In this document: piece by piece, positions 1 through 5,013 of the stretch
Numbering within the stretch: position 1 is the first letter of the stretch
How the letters are laid out: every line of letters starts with the position of its first letter
Assembly (NCBI GenBank): GCA_030598065.1
Contig: JAUVQR010000042.1
Span: 1-8,983 of the forward strand
Direction of reading: 5' to 3'
DNA: 8,983 nt
Source of the DNA: Planctomycetota bacterium
GTDB lineage: Bacteria; Planctomycetota; Brocadiia; Brocadiales; Bathyanammoxibiaceae
Made by a program: the position numbers and the translations under genes
Notes under the pieces: model-generated
What the model was told of the DNA's origin: nothing
The model's input: the letters and a program-made list of their open reading frames with translations, nothing else
The model's database searches: none

Positions 1-137
1 ATCATCTTTAGCGTGATGGCGCAACTCGAACCGGCGGGTCCCCCCCCGATTATGATTGCGGTTTGACCGTCTTCCAGGGGGCCAAGGGGGTCTTTGTACC
101 TCGGTCTATTCGGGCGTATGTAGCCGGGAGTAGCCAT
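1..137 (-). CDS. FAD-dependent oxidoreductase, N-terminal part (runs off left edge)
   Basis: This is the first 45 codons of a minus-strand gene whose remainder lies left of the window. It starts at ATG 137-135. Residues 26-39 read TAIIIGGGPAGSSC. This is a beta-strand followed by the GxGxxG dinucleotide-binding loop (GGGPAG, residues 31-36), typical of FAD-dependent dehydrogenases of the geranylgeranyl reductase, halogenase and glutathione-reductase-like superfamily. The Rossmann strand usually begins within the first few residues. Here it is preceded by about 25 residues rich in Pro, Arg and Tyr, which is an unusual extension unless a later start is used; no ATG lies between. Upstream GGAA gives only a weak ribosome site, but a near-consensus promoter at 189-217 points straight at this start. 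FAD binding is inferred from the motif. Substrate and exact family cannot be told from this fragment. Confidence 0.8.
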   Translation of the reverse strand, partial: MATPGYIRPNRPRYKDPLGPLEDGQTAIIIGGGPAGSSCAITLKM

Positions 138-333
138 ACTGTTTCCGTATGTCTTGCAAAAAGTTTTGTGGGCGGGCAGTTAAGGGGAATTATATCTCAT
201 ATGTAAGCAAAGGTCAAATACACTAAACTCCAGGCACCTGCCATGCTTTAGAGCTCCACCCCTTGGTCAAAAAGCGTCTGGAGGGCTTCTCCTGCCGGAT
301 TGTGTAGAAACCCCTCCCGACAAATACGGGACA
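138..333. other. 196-nt intergenic spacer
   Basis: The spacer lies between the Minf_1886-family gene and the oxidoreductase gene, both on the minus strand. Apart from the promoter at 189-217 it holds one small inverted repeat, TCCCG/CGGGA at 314-330, near the end of the Minf_1886 gene. That repeat has no T-run on the minus strand, so it is a poor intrinsic terminator. No convincing small ORF or RNA gene is visible. Confidence 0.5.
189..217 (-). promoter_or_regulatory. Sigma-70-type promoter for the oxidoreductase gene
   Basis: On the minus strand, TTGACC (217-212) is separated by exactly 17 nt from a perfect TATAAT (194-189). Predicted transcription starts near 182, leaving a leader of about 45 nt before the ATG at 137. 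This is the best promoter match in the window. It suggests the oxidoreductase is transcribed independently of the ricT-metG genes upstream. Confidence 0.75.
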
Positions 334-792
334 CTATTTGTATCTTGCCTTAAGGTAGTTGTCCAACTGCAAGGTTACGTCAAACTTGCCTTTAAACCTG
401 AACTGTTCCTCCAGGGTCTTCTTAAAGTCGTGGCCCACGTCAAAGTCGTTTTTTGTGTCAGATTCCGTCTTACCCATCAAGCCGCTTTCCACCAGGTTGA
501 AGACGATTTCGCCAAAGTCCTCTCCGCGAACCGTGCCCCATTGCTCAAAGACCGTCTTGGCCATGTAGCCGAATTGATTGAGGGCGTATTCGTTCACTCC
601 GTTCAGGAGTTCCTGTCCGGTGACGTGCCGTTCATGCTCCTGCAGGCTGATGGGGTCCTTCTGGAGCCGGTGCACGGTGTAGTCCAGGGCCTCAAACACG
701 AATTGATAGGCCGCTACGGGGTAGCGACTGTCCTTTTGCGTCAGGCCGTTAAGCTTGTCCCACCAGGTCTTATTAGCGGTTTTCTTGCCCAA
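334..792 (-). CDS. Minf_1886 family protein (PVC-restricted conserved hypothetical)
   Basis: This 152-residue soluble protein has no signal peptide or membrane segment. It shows the conserved core I recognise for the Minf_1886/TIGR04138 family: DSRYPVAAYQFVFEALDYTV near the N-terminus, then RHVTGQELL, then YALNQFGYMAKTVFEQWG, then DFGEIVFNLVESGLMGKTE with a following DF..GHDF segment. Length is normal for the family, with a slightly extended N-terminus and C-terminus. The start is TTG at 792-790. On the minus strand AGAGG lies 5 nt upstream of it and overlaps the metG stop region, so it is probably translated from the metG transcript; the gap to metG is 12 nt. No function is established for the family that I know of. 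Its persistent pairing with translation genes here is only suggestive. The family call is strong, the function unknown. Confidence 0.9.
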   Translation of the reverse strand: MGKKTANKTWWDKLNGLTQKDSRYPVAAYQFVFEALDYTVHRLQKDPISLQEHERHVTGQELLNGVNEYALNQFGYMAKTVFEQWGTVRGEDFGEIVFNLVESGLMGKTESDTKNDFDVGHDFKKTLEEQFRFKGKFDVTLQLDNYLKARYK

Positions 793-804
793 TTTTGCCT
801 CTAG

Positions 805-2343
805 CTATGCGGGTTGTGCAGACGTCTCTATCCTGGGGAAGAGCGCCTTGCCTTTTTTAATCCCGGTTTGAGGTGTGAGCGCTCCCCAACGCCTCTCGGT
901 CCTCTGCCTGTGGTCCTCTTCGGGTATGCCCAGCTGGGAGAATATCTCCTGAGAGGTTTCGGGCATAAAGGGCGCGATGTAAATTGAAATAAGCCTCAGC
1001 GCCTCGGCTATGTTATACAGCGTTATTGCCAGTGTGGGCCTATCATTTTTGGCCAGTACCCATGGTTTTGAATCTTCTATGTATTTGTTGGTAAGGGCGA
1101 TAAAGTCCCATATGGTCTCTAACGCCAGGCTGAACTGGAGGGAGTCCATCTCCTTATCAACTTTCGTTTCAAGACCGGCGGCGCACCCGATTAGGCCCGC
1201 GCTTTCTTCCCCGCTACCCCGGGGTGACGGGATTCTGCCGTCAAAATATTTCTCTATCATGGTCAGGCTTCTCATCAGTAGGTTGCCCAGATCGTTTCCA
1301 AGGTCGCTGTTTATGCGCTGGACCAGCATCGTATATGAGAAATTGCCGTCCATGCCGAACGGTACCTCGCGCAGGACAAAATACCTGTAGCTATCTACCC
1401 CGTATTGCTCCGTTATTGTAACGGGGTCGATGGCGTTACCAAGCGATTTTGATATCTTCTGTCCCTCTATGGTCCACCACCCGTGGGCGAACACCTTTTT
1501 CGGCAGTGGTATCTCCAGGGCCATAAGCACCGCGGGCCAGATGGCGCCATGGAACCAGAGTATCTCCTTCCCTATGAGATGGACATCCGCGGGCCAGTAC
1601 CTGTTGAACCTCTCGCCATCGTCGTCGTAGCCCAGGGCGGTTATGTAATTAAGAAGCGCGTCTATCCAGACGTATATCGTCTGCTCGGGGTCCATCGGCA
1701 CCGTGATGCCCCAGGGCAAGCTCTGGCGGCTGACACTGACGTCGTCGGCGCCGCTCAGCAGGCGGTTTCTCAACTCATTCCTCCTCGGCTCCGGTTGTAT
1801 AAAATCCGGGTTCGCGTCTATGTGCCTCAGTATCCTGGCCCCATATCTCGAGAGCCTGAAGAAATAGTTTGATTCCTTCAATCTCTCTACCGTCCTGTTA
1901 CATTCGGGGCAATTGCCCCCGGTCAGCTGGCCGGCGGTCCAGAAGCTCTCACAGGGGACGCAGTACCACCCTTCGTACTCGCCGAGGTATATGTCGTCCT
2001 TATCGTAGAGTTTCTTAAATATCTCCTGCACACGTTCGGTGTGCCGTGGCTCGGTGGTCCTGATAAAGTCATCGTTCGAGATAGATAAACGTCCCCACAG
2101 CTGTTTGTATCTGTCCACTACCCGGTCCACGAGTGCCTCTGGCGTTTCTTTGCCGTCGTGCGCGGCCCGATAGATTTTTTGCCCGTGCTCGTCCGTGCCT
2201 GTCAGGAAGAAGACGTCTTTTCCCTTTGAGCGTTCATGTCGTGCCAGGGCGTCGGCCGCAATCGTCGTGTAAGAGTGTCCTATATGAGGTAAGTCGTTTA
2301 CGTAATAAATGGGAGTGGTGAGATAAAAACTTCCTTTACCCAA
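805..2343 (-). CDS. metG: Methionyl-tRNA synthetase
   Basis: The enzyme charges tRNA-Met with methionine using ATP in the cytoplasm, supplying both initiator and elongator Met-tRNA. Using the 512-residue form, the class I signature HIGH is at residues 20-23 inside FYLTTPIYYVNDLPHIGHSY. The KMSKS loop appears as KISKS at 296-300. A zinc knob CxxC...CxxC (C128, C131, C145, C148) sits in the connective peptide. The helical anticodon-binding domain follows, with SKPWVLAK visible. The protein ends without the EMAP-II-like tRNA-binding appendix, so it is the short monomer-type form. I chose TTG at 2343 as the start. It puts MGKG directly before the conserved first strand, and AAGGAG lies upstream at 2361-2356. 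The alternative TTG at 2373 adds ten residues and has no clear ribosome site. The gene overlaps the ricT stop by 8 nt. Stop is TAG at 807-805. Confidence 0.97.
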   Translation of the reverse strand: MGKGSFYLTTPIYYVNDLPHIGHSYTTIAADALARHERSKGKDVFFLTGTDEHGQKIYRAAHDGKETPEALVDRVVDRYKQLWGRLSISNDDFIRTTEPRHTERVQEIFKKLYDKDDIYLGEYEGWYCVPCESFWTAGQLTGGNCPECNRTVERLKESNYFFRLSRYGARILRHIDANPDFIQPEPRRNELRNRLLSGADDVSVSRQSLPWGITVPMDPEQTIYVWIDALLNYITALGYDDDGERFNRYWPADVHLIGKEILWFHGAIWPAVLMALEIPLPKKVFAHGWWTIEGQKISKSLGNAIDPVTITEQYGVDSYRYFVLREVPFGMDGNFSYTMLVQRINSDLGNDLGNLLMRSLTMIEKYFDGRIPSPRGSGEESAGLIGCAAGLETKVDKEMDSLQFSLALETIWDFIALTNKYIEDSKPWVLAKNDRPTLAITLYNIAEALRLISIYIAPFMPETSQEIFSQLGIPEEDHRQRTERRWGALTPQTGIKKGKALFPRIETSAQPA

Positions 2344-3157
2344 CGGGCTGCTTCTCTCCTTTGCTTGGCTCAAGGATGTCTTTCGTGCCGACCTTGATTA
2401 CGCGTTCGTCTGTCTTGACCGTCACCGTTTGGCTCAATATCTCGTAGCCGATAACCTTTCCCTTGCCCTGTGACGTTGTCACGAAGCTTCCCTTCTTGGG
2501 CAGGTTGGGTTTCAGTTCCTCGTAGACGTCGTTTTCGTAACGCAGACAGCACATGAGCCTTCCACACCTGCCCGATATCTTTGAGGGGTCCAGGGTGGCC
2601 TTCTGGCTCTTTGCCATCTTCATGGTGACGGGCTCAAGGTCTTTCAGCCAGCTCTTGCAGCATAGTTCTCTACCGCAGCGGTGATACGAGGCCAGCAGTC
2701 GCGCCTCGTCTCTCACCCCTATCTGCCGCATCTCGATCCGGCTCTTATACTCTCTCGCCAGGTCCTTCACCAGCTCCCTGAAGTCGACCCGGCCCTTGGA
2801 CACAAAATAGAAAATAATCTTCTTTGAGTTGTAAAGATGTTCCACGGAGGTGAGCTTCATGGGAAGGTTGCGCTCGCGTATCTTATCGGCGCAGAACCTG
2901 TATTCTTCGGGTATCAGTTCCTCCTCTATCTCTTCAAGTCTCTTTTCGTCCTCCGTCGTGGCCTTTCGCAACATCTTGGGGCACGAACTGCAGTCACAGC
3001 CGTGCGCCTCCTGTGGTTGCGTCAGTACCTGCCCGAACTCCTGACCCCTTTCGGAGTCTACTATTACGTTATCGCCTGCCGTAAGGCCAGGTAAATCCGC
3101 ATAAAAGTCCTTTACGAACTTCATCAGACCGTAACGTACCTTCGCCGTGTATGTCAT
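2336..3157 (-). CDS. ricT: PSP1 domain protein, RicT/YaaT family
   Basis: This 273-residue protein matches the length and layout of B. subtilis YaaT/RicT. There RicT is part of the RicA-RicF-RicT (Y-) complex, which carries Fe-S clusters and aids mRNA maturation with RNase Y. Whether the partners exist here is unknown. Visible features are CDCSSC (C54, C56, C59), an acidic helix at 68-85, C89, the PSP1 core, CGRELCC (C161, C166, C167) and the hallmark SGRCGRLMCCLRYE (C198, C203, C204). The C-terminal part (about 220-262) looks like a small beta-rich domain. Start is ATG 3157-3155, with AAGGGGG 11 nt upstream. The next gene, metG, overlaps its 3' end; a yaaT gene close to metS/metG is also seen in Firmicutes. 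It is the first gene of its transcript in this window. The family call is firm. The RNA-maturation role is transferred from Bacillus. Confidence 0.92.
   Translation of the reverse strand: MTYTAKVRYGLMKFVKDFYADLPGLTAGDNVIVDSERGQEFGQVLTQPQEAHGCDCSSCPKMLRKATTEDEKRLEEIEEELIPEEYRFCADKIRERNLPMKLTSVEHLYNSKKIIFYFVSKGRVDFRELVKDLAREYKSRIEMRQIGVRDEARLLASYHRCGRELCCKSWLKDLEPVTMKMAKSQKATLDPSKISGRCGRLMCCLRYENDVYEELKPNLPKKGSFVTTSQGKGKVIGYEILSQTVTVKTDERVIKVGTKDILEPSKGEKQPVG
2356..2361 (-). promoter_or_regulatory. Ribosome binding site choosing the metG start
   Basis: AAGGAG on the minus strand lies inside the last codons of ricT, 12 nt before TTG 2343-2341. The spacing is somewhat long. Still, it is the only good Shine-Dalgarno match near either candidate metG start, and it favours the shorter protein. 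Confidence 0.5.
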
Positions 3158-3201
3158 GGTCTATACATCCCCCTTGTTATCTCTCCATGAGAGTCAAAAC
3201 C

Positions 3202-3230
3202 CTATTAAACCGAATCACTACCGGTTGTCA
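3202..3230 (-). promoter_or_regulatory. Likely promoter of the ricT-metG unit
   Basis: A perfect -35 TTGACA (3230-3225 on the minus strand) is followed after 17 nt by TTAATA (3207-3202), or after 18 nt by TAATAG. The -10 is weak. Predicted transcription starts near 3195, about 38 nt before the ricT ATG. Confidence 0.5.
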
Positions 3231-3308
3231 AGGGAACAATGGTAATCTTGAAAAACGTAGTTGGAGAGCTCTGCAAGAGTTGCCACAGTGCCCTATGTCA
3301 TTCTGAAG

Positions 3309-3410
3309 TGTAGGGGCAACCCCCCCTGTGGTTGCCCGTTTTAATTTCCAGGGCAGGCACGAGAACCTGCCCCCTACAATACACGTTAGCAGAGTAAACT
3401 CTGCCGCTAC
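3309..3410 (+). repeat. REP-like structured repeat, copy A
   Basis: This copy of about 102 bp is the inverted counterpart of 8271-8377. The two share an exact 33-bp core (3329-3361 here, 8319-8351 there) plus similar flanks. It folds into three consecutive stem-loops. They are GGGCAACC/GGTTGCCC (3314-3321 with 3330-3337), GGGCAGG/CCTGCCC (3351-3357 with 3366-3372) and GCAGAGT/ACTCTGC (3389-3395 with 3398-3404). The part 3310-3377 is bounded by imperfect inverted ends starting GTAGGGG. No transposase is present, so it resembles a non-autonomous REP or MITE element. Confidence 0.9.
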
Positions 3411-3445
3411 ATTAGGGATTTGTAATTGATTATATCTTTTTGTCT

Positions 3446-3467
3446 CCGCAGGGTTAAAGCCCTGCGG
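3446..3467. repeat. Perfect 8-bp inverted repeat (hairpin)
   Basis: CCGCAGGG and CCCTGCGG surround a 6-nt loop TTAAAG. It is not followed by a T-run in either direction, so it is not an obvious terminator. It looks like another small palindromic unit in the repeat-rich gap. Confidence 0.6.
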
Positions 3468-3502
3468 CACCCTGCGCCAGGTTCCTTGTAGTTGCTGTAG
3501 TT

Positions 3503-3518
3503 GCTCGATTTATCGAGC
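3503..3518. repeat. 7-bp palindromic hairpin
   Basis: GCTCGAT and ATCGAGC flank a two-base TT centre. It is one more palindrome in the cluster between ricT and the radical SAM gene. Function unknown. Confidence 0.5.
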
Positions 3519-3547
3519 CTGGTAACGCCCCATATCACGCCGTGGGC

Positions 3548-3570
3548 GGATTCGCCTCCGGCGAAAATCC
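3548..3570. repeat. Imperfect hairpin
   Basis: GGATTCGCC pairs with GGCGAAAATCC around a TCC loop. The stem has a two-base bulge and the inner TCGCC/GGCGA arms are perfect. It has no clear T-run. Confidence 0.45.
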
Positions 3571-3580
3571 AACATAAAAG

Positions 3581-3624
3581 AGATTCTTTCCGCCTCAGGA
3601 GGATTTCACTCCCTCAGAATGACA
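3581..3624. repeat. REP-like segment ending TCAGAATGACA
   Basis: The last 11 bases (3614-3624) are the exact inverse of 3296-3306 (TGTCATTCTGA), so a 329-bp block is bounded by 11-bp inverted ends. Read on the minus strand, the segment begins TGTCATTCTGAGGGAGTG. I associate that text with abundant dispersed repeats in many bacterial genomes. The resemblance is from memory and was not searched. Confidence 0.5.
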
Positions 3625-3721
3625 ATTGTGAAGGGTTTTTCAGGGGTATTAGTTGACTTTATCAGGTATGAATGTCCGGTCGAAATTCTGTTGCTTTTCA
3701 TCGATAAATCTGTTTCTTTTG

Positions 3722-3750
3722 TTGTTTACGGCTTACGTTCGGCGTATATT
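3722..3750 (+). promoter_or_regulatory. Candidate promoter of the radical SAM gene
   Basis: A weak -35 TTGTTT (3722-3727) stands 17 nt before a good -10 TATATT (3745-3750). Transcription would begin near 3757, only about 5 nt before the ATG at 3762. The mRNA would then be essentially leaderless, which agrees with the absence of any Shine-Dalgarno sequence there. Confidence 0.45.
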
Positions 3751-3761
3751 GTTGGTTAATC

Positions 3762-4802
3762 ATGGTAAGTATAAAAGAAAAAGAGACAGGGACAAGTAAA
3801 CTGGATATAGACGAGCGGAGGAGCCTGCGAGACAGCCTCTTTGGCGTCTCAAGCAGGATAATGGGCCGGGAGCGCGCCAAGTTTCTCTTCAAGGTCTACG
3901 ACCTTGCCCGTTTTGACATCCTCGGAAAGCCCAAGGGCGCAATCGGCTCGATAGACGTTACCAACCGCTGCAACCTGCGTTGTCGCCACTGCTACTTTTA
4001 CGCCCACGATTACGAGTCGGAGCCGGAGCTGACCGACGACCAGTGGATAGAGAAGTTCGAGGGCCTCAAGAAAGAGGGCTTCCCGTTCTACCAGTGCTCC
4101 TGGATAGGCGGAGAACCTCTTCTAAGGAAAAGCCTTATCGAGAAAGGCATGAGGTATTTCAGATCGAACCTGGTCACCACCAACGGGACGATTGAACTCC
4201 CGGACTGGCATGACGTGAATTTCTACGTCTCCATCGACGGGCCGCGCGAGATGCACGACTCGATGCGTGGCAAGGGCACGTACGACAAGATAGTACGTAA
4301 TATAAACAGGCCGGAGCTGAAGATATTGCTATCAATGGTAATCACCAGAGAGAATTACGAGGGCGTGGAGGCGTTTGTGGACGAATGGCGCGAGAGGGGC
4401 GGAGTAAAGGGGGTGCTCTTCCAGTTCTACACCCCGGTAAAGGGCCTCAAGAACGACGGCCTGTGGCCCGGCTGGGAGCTGAGGGACAAGACTATAGACG
4501 AGTTGTTGAGACTAAAAGACATACACGGCGACTTTATATTCCTACCCAACGAAGCGTTCGAGATGATGCGGTCCGACAGGTGTCAGGCCATAACCCGCGA
4601 CTGCCTGTTCCGGCAGGTGTCCTTCTGCCTGGACCCCCAGGGCCGCGAGAAGAAACCGTGCATGATGGGCCCCATGGCCGACTGCAGCCGTTGCGGCTGC
4701 GTATTGCCGTTCCACCTCAAGTGCCTTGAAGACAGGCGCCTGGTCCTGAGGGAGCTGATGATGTCCCTGAGGAAGGCCTTCGGAAGGCAGACCTTGCGGT
4801 AG
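3762..4802 (+). CDS. Radical SAM enzyme with Cys-rich (SPASM-like) C-terminus
   Basis: This 346-residue cytosolic enzyme carries the radical SAM [4Fe-4S] signature CNLRCRHC (C70, C74, C77; CxxxCxxC) right after a beta-strand AIGSIDVTNR. The SAM-contacting GGEP is at residues 116-119, and later strands include LVTTNGT and FYVSIDGP. Residues 274-321 hold eight cysteines (C274, C281, C289, C300, C308, C311, C313, C321), including CSRCGC. This suggests at least one auxiliary Fe-S cluster, as in SPASM or twitch domains. That family also covers peptide maturases, anaerobic sulfatase maturases and cofactor enzymes. No precursor peptide or partner gene is visible nearby; it stands alone between a repeat-filled gap and a tRNA. 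The ATG at 3762 lacks a ribosome site. M34 (3861) is an alternative start with a weak AGGA. The substrate is unknown. Confidence 0.88.
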   Translation: MVSIKEKETGTSKLDIDERRSLRDSLFGVSSRIMGRERAKFLFKVYDLARFDILGKPKGAIGSIDVTNRCNLRCRHCYFYAHDYESEPELTDDQWIEKFEGLKKEGFPFYQCSWIGGEPLLRKSLIEKGMRYFRSNLVTTNGTIELPDWHDVNFYVSIDGPREMHDSMRGKGTYDKIVRNINRPELKILLSMVITRENYEGVEAFVDEWRERGGVKGVLFQFYTPVKGLKNDGLWPGWELRDKTIDELLRLKDIHGDFIFLPNEAFEMMRSDRCQAITRDCLFRQVSFCLDPQGREKKPCMMGPMADCSRCGCVLPFHLKCLEDRRLVLRELMMSLRKAFGRQTLR

Positions 4803-4814
4803 CTAAGCCTAAGT

Positions 4815-4861
4815 GCCGTTTAGTGTTACTGCACCCGGGAACGTCCCTTAAACGGGCTTTT
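4815..4861 (+). terminator. Weak possible terminator after the radical SAM gene
   Basis: GCC-GTTTA (4815-4822) can pair with TAAAC-G-GGC (4849-4857) with one bulged base, followed by TTTT (4858-4861). The loop is long (26 nt) and contains a CCCGGG palindrome. The position is right, before the tRNA promoter, but the structure is poor. Confidence 0.3.
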
Positions 4862-4866
4862 CCCCC

Positions 4867-4895
4867 TTGACACCCAAAATCCTTTGTGATAGCAT
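4867..4895 (+). promoter_or_regulatory. Promoter of the tRNA-Val / thrS transcript
   Basis: A perfect -35 TTGACA (4867-4872) is followed after 17 nt by TAGCAT (4890-4895), which keeps four of six consensus positions. Transcription should begin near 4902, about 12 nt before the tRNA. No other good promoter is seen before thrS, so the tRNA and the thrS cluster probably share it. Confidence 0.7.
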
Positions 4896-4913
4896 CTCAA
4901 ACTGCGCCCTGAA

Positions 4914-4990
4914 GGGCGATTAGCTCAGTTGGCTAGAGCGCTTGCTCGACACGCAAGAGGTCACTGGTTCGAGTCCAGTATCGCCCACCA
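4914..4990 (+). tRNA. tRNA-Val (anticodon GAC), CCA encoded
   Basis: The 77 nt fold as a complete cloverleaf. The acceptor stem is GGGCGAT/ATCGCCC, the D stem GCTC/GAGC with GG in the loop, and the anticodon stem CTTGC/GCAAG. The variable region is AGGTC, the T stem ACTGG/CCAGT with loop TTCGAGT, and the end is A73 plus CCA. The anticodon loop 4946-4952 is TCGACAC, placing GAC at 34-36 (4948-4950). GAC reads GUC and GUU valine codons, and A73 and A35 agree with valine identity. The odd point is C33 (4947) where nearly all elongator tRNAs have U33. No other stem register pairs properly, so the anticodon call stands. It lies 23 nt before thrS. Confidence 0.92.
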
Positions 4991-5013
4991 TGTGAAATTT
5001 TTTTGCGGTAATT

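Larger units (their letters stand above)
3158..3761. other. 604-bp repeat-rich divergent intergenic region
   Basis: There is no credible gene between ricT (minus) and the radical SAM gene (plus). The region holds the ricT promoter, the repeat copy at 3309-3410, hairpins at 3446-3467, 3503-3518 and 3548-3570, a REP-like segment at 3581-3624, and the radical SAM promoter at 3722-3750. Open frames crossing it are by-products of the repeat. Confidence 0.8.

Noticed and set aside
1..66. Plus-strand open frame from the left edge ending at TGA 64-66
   Set aside because: The opposite strand encodes a clear Rossmann FAD-binding motif with ATG and promoter, so the plus frame is its shadow.
3309..3345. 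Repeat hairpin GGGCAACC/GGTTGCCC followed by GTTTTAATTT read as an intrinsic terminator
   Set aside because: The orientation does not place it at the end of any gene. It lies upstream of the plus-strand gene, so the T-rich tail is more simply part of the repeat core.
3228..3470. 80-codon minus-strand ORF in the ricT-radical SAM gap
   Set aside because: It runs through repeat copy A and shares the peptide CLPWKLKRAT with the ORF at 8297-8485, which comes from the shared repeat DNA and not from gene homology.
3296..3624. CRISPR array from the clustered short repeats
   Set aside because: The units are different palindromes of different length with no regular spacing or spacers, and no cas gene is present.
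4991..5013. T-box riboswitch or attenuator before thrS
   Set aside because: Only 23 nt separate tRNA and thrS, with no room for a T-box stem I, specifier loop or antiterminator.
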